From Mycobacterium parascrofulaceum ATCC BAA-614 (GTDB taxonomy: Bacteria > Actinomycetota > Actinomycetes > Mycobacteriales > Mycobacteriaceae): 64,000 nucleotides of DNA. Of the stretch, positions 57,426 through 64,000 are shown piece after piece. Location of the stretch: the NCBI RefSeq assembly GCF_000164135.1, contig NZ_GG770555.1, forward strand, positions 653,979 to 717,978, written 5' to 3'. Position numbers and translations under genes: made by a program. The first letter of the stretch is position 1. Every line of letters starts with the position of its first letter. Below the pieces are notes generated by a model. The model searched no databases and was not told the origin of the DNA. It saw nothing but the letters and a program-made list of their open reading frames with translations.

Positions 57426-57654
57426 TCACGAACCCGGTGAATGTGTCGGCGGCAGGCTCGCCGAAGTACGAATCGCAAAATTATCGGCGCTCGATCGCGC
57501 TACGAAATCAATTGGCGCATAAGGCGACTACGGATACGGCGACCGCTACCGGTAACCCTCCATATTTGATTCGTGCATATTCTCCCCGAGCCTCCGGAGG
57601 TGGGATGGGCGCTCGCGGGTCACCGCACCGGTGGCGAGCCGGGCGCGGTAGGGA

Positions 57655-57903
57655 TCAGGGGGATGGCGCGGGCGCCGGGGACTTGGCCGTCCCGGGCAAA
57701 GCCGCAGTTCCGTGCAGGCACTGCTGGTATTCCGGACTACCCGGGACGTTATCGGCACCGCAGTTGCAATCGTGAACTTGCGCGGGATTGCCAAGCGAAT
57801 CGCAAAAGTCGCTAGCTGGGGCCGATGGTGCGGCCCACACGACACCGGCGGTCAAGGCTGCTGCTAGACCACCGACAGTGGTTATCAATACTCTCGCCTT
57901 CAC
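57655..57903 (-). CDS. small secreted cysteine-containing protein
   Basis: An 82-residue protein with a signal peptide (about 1-24) and a short mature part with four cysteines (DFCDSLGN, HDCNCGAD, QQCLHG) and a Pro/Ala tail. GGAGAGGAG fixes the GTG at 57903. No family is recognised. Confidence 0.65.
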   Translation of the reverse strand: MKARVLITTVGGLAAALTAGVVWAAPSAPASDFCDSLGNPAQVHDCNCGADNVPGSPEYQQCLHGTAALPGTAKSPAPAPSP

Positions 57904-58076
57904 GTTGGACTCCTCTCCTCCCGAAGCCGACGGCACTCTGCTGCCGCGGATCGCACTAGCCGAACAGTAGGACTTTTCATCCTCCGGTATTCACCGCGAA
58001 CCCACCACCGCGGAGCCCGGGGTGGGCCGCTCGAGATGATCGGGCGTGGTTCACCGACCGGTAGGTTTGCTGAAGG

Positions 58077-58117
58077 GTAGCGTTAGGGCGCTACTCTTGG
58101 CTGAATGTGGTGTATGA
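58077..58117 (+). promoter_or_regulatory. vapBC promoter and palindrome
   Basis: GTAGCG-TTAGGG-CGCTAC (58077-58094) is a perfect inverted repeat ending 31 bp before the antitoxin ATG. A TATGAT -10 box (58112-58117) lies eight bases before the ATG at 58126, so the message may be leaderless. The decamer TGGTGTATGA occurs twice in a row here, once over the -10 box and once over the start codon. Confidence 0.5.
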
Positions 58118-58125
58118 TCTGGTGT

Positions 58126-58383
58126 ATGAAGCGCACCAACATCTACCTTGATGAGGAGCAGGCGGCCAATCTCGACAAGTTGGCCGAGCAACAGGGCGTT
58201 TCGCGTGCCGAGCTCATCCGCCAATTGCTAGGCACGGCTCTCAACAACTCCGACGACAATCTCGAATCTGACCTGAATGCGATTGAAGAGTCGTTCGGCG
58301 CGCTTCGTGATGTGGAATCGCCCGATCGCCGTCCCGGCGGCCGCGAGGAGCACCTCGACCGAATGTGGCGCCGCACCTCGTGA
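58126..58383 (+). CDS. VapB-type ribbon-helix-helix antitoxin
   Basis: An 85-residue protein with a ribbon-helix-helix start (MKRTNIYLDEEQAANLDKLA, then GVSRAELIRQLLG) and a flexible acidic C-terminus that should wrap the toxin. ATG 58126 is chosen because the domain begins there and the promoter is immediately upstream. It overlaps the toxin gene by four bases. Confidence 0.88.
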   Translation: MKRTNIYLDEEQAANLDKLAEQQGVSRAELIRQLLGTALNNSDDNLESDLNAIEESFGALRDVESPDRRPGGREEHLDRMWRRTS

Positions 58384-58760
58384 TCCTGGTCGACTCGGAC
58401 ATCCTCATCGCTCACCTTCGCGGCCTGGACGCGGCACGGCATTGGCTCGTCCAAGCTCGACAGGAGGGGCCTTTAGCTATCAGCGTGGTGTCAATCGCGG
58501 AGCTCGTCGGTGGGATGCGAAGCGCCGAGCGACGAGAAGTGTGGCGGCTGCTGGCGTCGTTTCGCACCGAACCAGCCACCGAGATCATCGCGCGCCGGGC
58601 CGGCGACTTCAGGCGGCGATACCGGGCGAGTCATTCAAGCATTGGCCTGGGTGACTATCTGCTCGCCGCGACTGCCGACGTGAAGGGCTATCAAGCGGCG
58701 ACGTTGAACGTGAAGCATTTCCCGATGTTCAAGAACCTGCGGCCGCCATTCGCCCTCTGA
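58380..58760 (+). CDS. VapC-type PIN-domain toxin
   Basis: A 126-residue PIN-domain ribonuclease. The acidic metal ligands are in the opening LVDSDILIAHLRG, in VSIAELVGG and in LGDYLLAATA. I chose GTG 58380, giving the overlap GTGA with the antitoxin stop and a start typical of VapC proteins; the frame is open to a GTG at 58365. VapC toxins cut tRNA or rRNA. Confidence 0.9.
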   Translation: MILVDSDILIAHLRGLDAARHWLVQARQEGPLAISVVSIAELVGGMRSAERREVWRLLASFRTEPATEIIARRAGDFRRRYRASHSSIGLGDYLLAATADVKGYQAATLNVKHFPMFKNLRPPFAL

Positions 58761-59137
58761 GGAGGAGCGATTGAAAGTCGTTGACCAGCAATGCAATACC
58801 GTGGACGTTACCTGACATAATGTCGCTTATCGGCACAACGCGGACCACCGCGTTCGCGCGAACGCACTGCCAGCCGCCCAGATCGAGCGGCTCACCAGGC
58901 GATTTGGGACGCCGGCGAGTTCTCCACCCACGTGACCACGCCCCGCCAGCGCGACCGTCGTGATGGTTGGCGTCAACGATCAAGGCAATGACCCGGGCGC
59001 GGGGCGTTTACCTTGTCCGCGGCCGGGCACCGGTCTATACCGGCACCGGCCCTCTCCTCCCCGCCCATCGCCATCAATACGTCACCGTGACGAATTGCAG
59101 TGCGGCGCAGGACTATTTGGATGCGGGCGGCCACGCT
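58761..59137. other. 377-bp region after vapC with palindromes, no clear gene
   Basis: No convincing gene. It holds the palindrome GACATAATGTC (58814-58824) in an AT-rich patch and, at 59075, one copy of the repeat described separately. A short + frame through 59010-59125 reads plausibly, but it has no ribosome site and no family. Confidence 0.45.
59075..59094. repeat. repeat copy 1 around CGTCAC-N-GTGACG
   Basis: A 20-bp sequence CAATACGTCACCGTGACGAA containing the palindrome CGTCAC-N-GTGACG. It differs at one base from the copy at 59751-59770. Weaker similarity continues for about 25 bp to the right. It lies about 45 bp beyond the stop of the zinc-ribbon gene. Confidence 0.6.
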
Positions 59138-59380
59138 TTAGTTCAGCTTGTGCCCCCAGCGCTTGGGGCGCGTGCGGCGATGCGTGTCCGTCGACCAGAG
59201 GTGGCCGCAATCCGAGCACTGCAAGTGCACCAGGGTGCCCTTGTTGCTCAGGAGGTATTGCCAGTGCGTGTCGCAGTTGCGACTACTTCGGCACACACCA
59301 CATTTGGCGCCGTGATCGCAGCGCGGACAGGGCAGCCATGCGCGGCGGCCACGGTCGGCGGTCGGATCAATCGGTAACAC
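59138..59380 (-). CDS. zinc-ribbon small protein
   Basis: An 80-residue protein with several Cys pairs, CPRCDHGAKCGVCRSSRNC and then LQCSDCGHLW, which can bind two zinc ions. The segment NCDTHWQYLLSNKGTLVHL is characteristic of a small mycobacterial zinc-ribbon group without known function. The start is taken as GTG 59380, overlapping the end of the upstream gene by 14 bp. The tail is basic, so nucleic-acid contact is possible. Confidence 0.65.
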   Translation of the reverse strand: MLPIDPTADRGRRAWLPCPRCDHGAKCGVCRSSRNCDTHWQYLLSNKGTLVHLQCSDCGHLWSTDTHRRTRPKRWGHKLN

Positions 59381-59597
59381 GAGCTGTCGTCCGTTCGGGC
59401 AGCACGCCGGCGCGGACCAACTCGTCATAGACCCGTTGCTGCTCCTCGTCCAGATTCGAGTACAGCATTTCGTAGGCCTGCTGTTCCGCGCCGAGTACAG
59501 CGATCGGGTCATAGTCGTCACCGATCGCCGCGAACATCGCGCTGCGTCTGCGCGCCTCGTCGAGTGTCAGGTCATAGGCGAAGTCGAGGTCGGCCAT
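59367..59597 (-). CDS. small acidic protein, DUF6400-like
   Basis: A 76-residue protein: MADLDFAYDLTLDEARRRSA, IGDDYDPIAVLGAEQQAYEM and NLDEEQQRVYDELVRAGVLP. The pattern resembles what I remember as DUF6400. ATG 59597 has GGGAG five bases upstream. It overlaps the zinc-ribbon gene, so the two form a coupled pair. Confidence 0.7.
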   Translation of the reverse strand: MADLDFAYDLTLDEARRRSAMFAAIGDDYDPIAVLGAEQQAYEMLYSNLDEEQQRVYDELVRAGVLPERTTARVTD

Positions 59598-59703
59598 CGC
59601 GCTCCCAGCCATTAGATAGATAAGCAAACGAATGGCCAGCATGACCCGTTCGGCGCCGATCGGGCTATGACCCGTGTCACTGTCTTCGGTTGACGTTCGT
59701 CAC

Positions 59704-59717
59704 ACAGGGGCCCCTGT
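59704..59717. repeat. 14-bp perfect palindrome
   Basis: ACAGGGGCCCCTGT lies between the DUF6400-like gene and the second copy of the CGTCAC repeat. It is about 100 bp upstream of the small-gene pair and could be an operator for it, or a terminator of the thioesterase gene. Confidence 0.35.
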
Positions 59718-59750
59718 CCCCCGTTCGCCTTCGGCCAACCACCAACCAGG

Positions 59751-59770
59751 CAATACGTCACTGTGACGAA
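59751..59770. repeat. repeat copy 2 around CGTCAC-N-GTGACG
   Basis: CAATACGTCACTGTGACGAA, 676 bp from copy 1 in the same orientation. It lies about 50 bp beyond the thioesterase stop. Similarity continues to the right for about 25 bp. The two copies bracket the zinc-ribbon/DUF6400-like pair. Confidence 0.6.
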
Positions 59771-59818
59771 TAATGCTGCGCTGCAGGGTTATTGGCGAAG
59801 CACCTACAGATCGCCCGC

Positions 59819-60682
59819 CTAGCCCGACACGGCCACCCGCGGCGGAAAGTACATCTCTTGTTCCACCGTGCACACCAGCGCGCCGCTGCGGTTGAACATC
59901 GTCCCACTGGCCAGCGCCAGCGGACCAGCGCTGCTCGGCGACGACCGATCGTAAAGAAGCCAGTCCGACAACACCGCCGAACCGTGGAACCACACCGAAT
60001 GATCACGTTGAGCTGAGGCCCCGACACCACCGCGTGCCGCGTATGCCGGCTCGGTCAACGTCACCGCCGACAGATAGGCCACCAGGCTGGCGGTCAGCAC
60101 CGGATCATCGGGAACCTGCCCTTCGGGTCGCCACCACATGCGCGCTCGCGCGGGTGGAGCGACCTCGGTGTCGATGATCCGGCGCTCGAACCAGCGCAGG
60201 CTCGCCCACCGCCCTTGAGAGCTCTCGTCGGACTCGGCCAGGTGTGGCGCTACCCACGGCAGGGACTCCGGGCCGGGAACCTCTGGCATGGGCGGTTGGT
60301 AAACGACCTGAGCGGGCGAAGAGTCGGCGGCTTTGAACGAGGACATCGCTTCCATCAGGACCTTGCCGTCTTGGCGCGCGGTGACCCGTCGCGCCGAGAA
60401 CGTCCGGCCCTCTTGGAGGTCGACAACCTCGAAGTCCACGGGTCGGCGTGAATCGCCGGGGCGGAGAAAGTACGTGTGGACGCTGTGCGGTAGGCGACCC
60501 GGCGCGGTGTGGCTTGCCGCCAACAAGGCCTGAGCCGAAATATGCCCGCCGAGAATGTGGTTGGCGGGCGCGGGCAACTGCTGCCCGACGAAGAGCCATC
60601 GGCCGACCCTCTCGAGCTCCAATGTGGCGAGCACGTCGCCGAGCGAAGATGACATCGATTCGTATCTTGCCGGATCGATCAT
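59819..60682 (-). CDS. acyl-CoA thioesterase (TesB type)
   Basis: A 287-residue double-hotdog thioesterase that should hydrolyse acyl-CoA to free acid and CoA. It shows [20 protein letters not shown] in the first hotdog, [20 protein letters not shown], and the second hotdog with [14 protein letters not shown] and [12 protein letters not shown]. The ATG overlaps the stop of the upstream GTPase gene (ATGA), so translation is coupled; an internal ATG at 60655 is possible. Confidence 0.9.
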   Translation of the reverse strand: MIDPARYESMSSSLGDVLATLELERVGRWLFVGQQLPAPANHILGGHISAQALLAASHTAPGRLPHSVHTYFLRPGDSRRPVDFEVVDLQEGRTFSARRVTARQDGKVLMEAMSSFKAADSSPAQVVYQPPMPEVPGPESLPWVAPHLAESDESSQGRWASLRWFERRIIDTEVAPPARARMWWRPEGQVPDDPVLTASLVAYLSAVTLTEPAYAARGGVGASAQRDHSVWFHGSAVLSDWLLYDRSSPSSAGPLALASGTMFNRSGALVCTVEQEMYFPPRVAVSG

Positions 60683-61701
60683 CCCGCGCTGAGGCGCCGG
60701 TACCGCGCGAGCCGCCGGAGACCCTGCGCCGACGCCCGCCCCGACGCGGGCTGCAGCGCGTGGTCAAGTCGCGCGCGGACACCGTCGATGTCGAGATCCA
60801 TCCCGATCGCCACCAGGCAGTTGGCCATGGTGCCCCGCGGTGCCTTGCCGATATGGCTTGCGCTCCCCACCATGTTGACGACGTACTCGTGGACGGCCGT
60901 GCGATGCCGCACCGCCACGACGCCTTTCAGCCTGAACACCCGCGCCGGCGGGTCTTCGAGAAGGTCGAACAGGGCATCGGGGTCGACGCAACCACGGCTA
61001 CTGACGGTAACGGCATCCGCATGGGCATGGTCATGGACGTGGTCATCGTCGCGCTCGTACGCCAGATCCAGAAACGAAAGCTGCCCTACCACTTCGGACG
61101 CCGCGGACGCGTCGAATAGCAGCCCTCGGTCTATCCGGCCACCCGTCGTGCCCACGACGTGTACGCGCGGGTTGCGTTGCGTCGCACGCTGTGTGACGCG
61201 TCGCACCACTGCCGACCGCTCCCCCTCAGGCACCTGGTCGAGCTTGTTGACGACGATCAGCGACGCCGCGCCGTAGCGGACCGGGGACAGTGCGCCGCAG
61301 TCGACGGTGTCGAAATGATTCACGGCATCGACGACGTCGATGAGCCCGCCCGGTCGAACTCCGCGAATCTCACCGAAGGCGATGAGCCGCGCGATTGCGA
61401 CCGGATCGGCAAGACCGCTGGCCTCGACGATGATCGCGTCGAGGCGGCGAACCGGGTCGGCGAGCTTGATGAGTGCCTCGTCGAGCCCACCACCGTCGGG
61501 CAGGCAACAGATGCAGCCTCCGGCGATCGAGGCCGGCTCGTCGACCTGGCCGGCCACCAAACCGGCGTCGACGTTGATGTCGCCGAAGTCGTTGACCACC
61601 ACGCCGATTCGCGTGCCAGGTTGGCGTAAGAGGTGGTTGAGCAACGTCGTCTTGCCGGCCCCGAGATGACCAGTGAGCGCGATGACGGGTATCGCAGTCA
61701 A
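60679..61701 (-). CDS. G3E-family metallochaperone GTPase (CobW/YeiR-like)
   Basis: A 340-residue GTPase with Walker [14 protein letters not shown] near the start, the metal motif [11 protein letters not shown], the base motif VVNKLDQVP, a His-rich linker ([14 protein letters not shown]) and a C-terminal CobW domain. Related proteins deliver zinc or cobalt to target enzymes. A GGAGGG site decides the TTG at 61701 ([11 protein letters not shown]). It is coupled to the TesB gene downstream and divergent from the PPE gene. No Zur-like operator was recognised upstream. Confidence 0.88.
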   Translation of the reverse strand: MTAIPVIALTGHLGAGKTTLLNHLLRQPGTRIGVVVNDFGDINVDAGLVAGQVDEPASIAGGCICCLPDGGGLDEALIKLADPVRRLDAIIVEASGLADPVAIARLIAFGEIRGVRPGGLIDVVDAVNHFDTVDCGALSPVRYGAASLIVVNKLDQVPEGERSAVVRRVTQRATQRNPRVHVVGTTGGRIDRGLLFDASAASEVVGQLSFLDLAYERDDDHVHDHAHADAVTVSSRGCVDPDALFDLLEDPPARVFRLKGVVAVRHRTAVHEYVVNMVGSASHIGKAPRGTMANCLVAIGMDLDIDGVRARLDHALQPASGRASAQGLRRLARYRRLSAG

Positions 61702-61848
61702 GCCGCACCCTCCACATCGCCATCCGGACCTCCCGAATGCTAACCGGCGCGGGATGCACGACCTGCCGCCCGGGGTGTTCGGTGCCGTACAACGCCCGGA
61801 TCGACCCTGCTCGATGACGCCGTCGGCGCGCACCCTCGCATCTGTAGT

Positions 61849-61891
61849 CCGTATATACAGTCAATTGTCAGCAATAACTCCGTATATGCGG
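61849..61891. promoter_or_regulatory. paired CCGTATAT elements in divergent intergenic region
   Basis: CCGTATATACAG (61849-61860) and CCGTATATGCGG (61880-61891) are direct repeats 31 bp apart, close to three helical turns. The second is nearly palindromic. They lie in the AT-rich part of the region between the GTPase and PPE genes and are a candidate operator. Confidence 0.4.
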
Positions 61892-61947
61892 CTGGAAATG
61901 ACCGTAGACTCCTATTCGGCGGCTAATTGAGTCGGAAGGAGCCAGCG

Positions 61948-62010
61948 GTGCTTTGCCTCGACGGCGAGACGCGGGTGCGGCGCCGCCCCGCGCGGACGGG
62001 CCGACGATGA
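61948..62010 (+). CDS. 20-codon leader coupled to the PPE gene
   Basis: A GTG at 61948 with a strong GGAAGGAG site opens a frame of 20 codons ([20 protein letters not shown]). It ends in a TGA that overlaps the ATG of the PPE gene as ATGA. The PPE gene itself has only a weak ribosome site. The peptide has six Arg codons in its last ten residues. It may be a leader whose translation drives PPE translation. Confidence 0.4.
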   Translation: MLCLDGETRVRRRPARTGRR

Positions 62011-63620
62011 CGGCGCCGATCTGGATGGCGTTTCCGCCGGAGGTCCATTCGATGCTGTTGTCCAGCGGGCCGGGGCCTGGACCGTTGTTGGCCGCGGCGG
62101 GTGCGTGGAACGCACTGAGCACCGAGTACGCCGCGGTCGCCGGCGAACTCACCTCGCTGCTCGGTGAGGTTTCGGCCGGGTCTTGGGACGGGCCGAGCGC
62201 GGCCGCGTACCTTGGCGCCCACGCGCCGTATCTCGACTGGCTGACGCGGTCCAGCGCGGCCAGCGCAGCAATGGCCGCCCAGCAGGAGGTGGCGGCGGGC
62301 GCGTACACGACGGCGTTGGCCGCGATGCCGACGCTTGCCGAGCTTGCCGCCAACCACGCGACGCATGCGGTGCTGGTGGCTACCAACTTCTTTGGCATCA
62401 ACACGATTCCGATCGCGCTGAACGAGGCCGATTACTCGCGCATGTGGGTCCAGGCCGCCACGACGATGAGCACCTATCAGGCCGTGTCGACTACGGCGGT
62501 CGCCGCGGCACCGCCCGCCACGGCGACGCCGCCAATCATGAAAGCCGATATGGGCACGAGCGGCATGGGGTCGGGTTCGGGAATGAACGGTGGCTCCGGG
62601 ATGAGCGGCGGCAACCCCTACATCATGGGCACCTCACTACCCCAAAACCTCCAAGAGTGGCTTCAGGCGCTGTTCCCCTTCAATCCCTTTTCGCCGCAGG
62701 GCTGGTCGATGCACCCGAGTTTGTCGATGTTCCTCTCGCGGGCGGAGACCCTGATTCCCATGTACGCGCACAACCCCGCGCAGCTATTCGAGACGATCGT
62801 GATGCTGGCGCTGCAGTTCGTGATTCACCGAACGCTCGTGCTGATCAACCTGCTGCTGTTCAATCCGGCCGGTCTGCTGAGTTTCTTTCTGAGCAATCCC
62901 GTCTACGCCCTCAGCCTGGTCACCCCGGTGCTGGCGGTTCCCGCCGGAGCGGCGGGCGGCTTGGCGGGGCTGGCCGGCCTTACGGCGGCGACGCCGGTCC
63001 CCGCCGCGGCGCCGATCCCGTTGCCGCCCGCGACGATTCCGCTCGCCCAGGCCCCGCCGATTCCCGCGGTCTCCGCGGCACCGACGGTCAGCGCCGTTCC
63101 GTTGCACGCGGCCACCCCAGTACCGGCGCCCGCGCCGGCCGCCGCCGCCAGTCCCGTGGCGCCGCCCGCCCCGCCGCCCACCGTCGTCGGGCCCGAAAGC
63201 GCCATGGCCGCCCAGAATGTCGTGTCGCCGTACCTGGTGGGGGCGCTTGGCGCTGGGTCGGAGTCCAGCGTTGCCCAGAAGGCGCGAAAAACGACCCTGG
63301 CCGCCGCCGGCGCCGAGGCCACCGCGCCGGCGCCGGTCGCCCAGATCCGGCAGTCCCGACGTGGCCGCGGGGCGGTACCCGGCCGCACACACCGGGGTTA
63401 TCGCTACGAATTCCTGGACGGGGAGCCGGAATTCGGCGCCCCGAGTGACATGCCTCTAGCTTCCGCGACGGTCTCCGACCGGGGGGCGGGGCCGCTGGGC
63501 TCCGCGGGCACTGCGGCCACACGGAGCGCTGCCGGACTGACCAGGCTGGCCGGCGGCGGATTCGGCGGCGGACCGACGGTCCCGATGCTGCCCGGTGGGC
63601 CAGCCTCGCGTGAGCGCTGA
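62007..63620 (+). CDS. PPE family protein, PPE-PPW subgroup
   Basis: A 537-residue PPE protein starting [20 protein letters not shown]. The PPE domain extends to about residue 180 and is followed by a Met/Gly/Ser-rich stretch, a hydrophobic region and a Pro/Ala-rich linker. The C-terminus has [21 protein letters not shown] and [15 protein letters not shown] as in the PPE-PPW subgroup, but the final Pro-x-x-Pro-x-x-Trp is lost (ends GGPASRER). No PE gene is adjacent. Confidence 0.9.
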   Translation: MTAPIWMAFPPEVHSMLLSSGPGPGPLLAAAGAWNALSTEYAAVAGELTSLLGEVSAGSWDGPSAAAYLGAHAPYLDWLTRSSAASAAMAAQQEVAAGAYTTALAAMPTLAELAANHATHAVLVATNFFGINTIPIALNEADYSRMWVQAATTMSTYQAVSTTAVAAAPPATATPPIMKADMGTSGMGSGSGMNGGSGMSGGNPYIMGTSLPQNLQEWLQALFPFNPFSPQGWSMHPSLSMFLSRAETLIPMYAHNPAQLFETIVMLALQFVIHRTLVLINLLLFNPAGLLSFFLSNPVYALSLVTPVLAVPAGAAGGLAGLAGLTAATPVPAAAPIPLPPATIPLAQAPPIPAVSAAPTVSAVPLHAATPVPAPAPAAAASPVAPPAPPPTVVGPESAMAAQNVVSPYLVGALGAGSESSVAQKARKTTLAAAGAEATAPAPVAQIRQSRRGRGAVPGRTHRGYRYEFLDGEPEFGAPSDMPLASATVSDRGAGPLGSAGTAATRSAAGLTRLAGGGFGGGPTVPMLPGGPASRER

Positions 63621-64000
63621 TCAGCCGCCGGGCGCCGACCAGTGCACCACCTTCATGGCGGTCATCTCGTCGAGCAGTTCGGGCCCGAAGCCAAAGCCCG
63701 TGCCGCTGGCCCGCCGGGGTTCGGAGGCTCCGCCGGGTGCGCCGCCGAAGACGGCGTTGATCTTCACGGTCCCCACCGGAAGGCTGCGCCACGCCTCCTG
63801 GGCATGGGCCATGTTGGCGGTCAGCACGGTGGCGGCCAGCCCGTAGCGGTCGTCGGCGGCTTCGGCCACCGCGGCGGCGAAATCCGGGACCACCCGCACC
63901 GGCGCGATCGGACCGAACGTCTCTTCGCGCATGACCAGCATGTCGGGGGTGCAGTCGGTCAACACGGTGGGCGGATAGAACGAGCCGGGACCGGCTTGCT
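63621..64000 (-). CDS. aldehyde dehydrogenase, C-terminal part
   Basis: The frame is open from the window edge to a TGA at 63621, giving the last 125 residues of an NAD(P)-dependent aldehyde dehydrogenase: GPGSFYPPTVLTDCTPDMLV, EETFGPIAPV and VGTVKINAVFGGAPGG. The catalytic Cys and Glu lie outside the window. The segment is normal for the family, with EETFGP conserved. It converges on the PPE gene with adjacent stop codons. Confidence 0.92.
   Translation of the reverse strand, partial: QAGPGSFYPPTVLTDCTPDMLVMREETFGPIAPVRVVPDFAAAVAEAADDRYGLAATVLTANMAHAQEAWRSLPVGTVKINAVFGGAPGGASEPRRASGTGFGFGPELLDEMTAMKVVHWSAPGG

Noticed and set aside
58781..58983. Small frames on both strands after vapC as an insertion-sequence remnant
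   Set aside because: No transposase motif or terminal repeats could be read.
61880..61930. Possible zinc-uptake regulator box upstream of the G3E GTPase
   Set aside because: The sequence does not fit the mycobacterial Zur consensus; only the CCGTATAT direct repeats are supported.

Overview
The window is chromosomal DNA of a mycobacterium, most likely a slow-growing non-tuberculous species of the Mycobacterium avium complex type. The evidence is high GC content, three PPE proteins, an MmpS/MmpL pair, furA-katG, a cutinase, an L,D-transpeptidase, DUF732 secreted proteins, two TIGR00027-type methyltransferases and a PPOX/F420-type protein. No rRNA, tRNA, CRISPR array or intact insertion sequence was recognised. 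Genes are dense, on both strands, mostly single or in runs of two or three.

Layout. 0-5 kb: a gene end, then katG and furA (leaderless furA promoter) and an L,D-transpeptidase. 5-9 kb: an oxidoreductase with a C-terminal Rieske domain, a methyltransferase, a decayed DUF732 gene and 1 kb without a convincing gene. 9-14 kb: two tandem PPE-SVP genes that both end in a SHOCT-like tail, a GT-B glycosyltransferase and a MOSC protein. 14-20 kb: a SRPBCC / zinc dehydrogenase / DUF6480-like operon, a CsbD protein with a coiled-coil partner, a cutinase, and a crotonase overlapping a DUF3253 gene. 20-35 kb: hrpA helicase, an aromatic-type monooxygenase, glucose-6-phosphate dehydrogenase, a CitE-like lyase, lipoproteins, an M42 hydrolase of the NAGGN type, a GAP membrane protein and a berberine-bridge-like flavoenzyme.

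35-38 kb holds the most striking unit: a heme oxygenase divergent from a bacteriophytochrome with a PP2C/SpoIIE phosphatase output. The oxygenase can make the biliverdin chromophore that the phytochrome needs, so the pair forms a self-contained red/far-red light (or bilin/redox) input to protein dephosphorylation. Two large membrane GGDEF-EAL proteins follow at 40.4 and 49.2 kb, so this part of the chromosome is rich in signalling.

38-49 kb also has a secreted FKBP, a cytochrome P450 remnant, DUF732, DUF899 and DUF167 proteins, a three-repeat cysteine/tryptophan secreted protein, a histidine-rich protein and two methyltransferases. 51-55 kb is an mmpS-mmpL operon. 55-60 kb looks accessory: a zeta-toxin/ParD-like module with a double palindromic operator, a VapBC module, small secreted proteins, and a zinc-ribbon gene pair bracketed by an imperfect repeat. 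60-64 kb has a TesB thioesterase coupled to a G3E GTPase, a PPE-PPW gene preceded by a coupled 20-codon leader, and the 3' part of an aldehyde dehydrogenase gene.

All family assignments come from reading motifs by eye. No database search was run.
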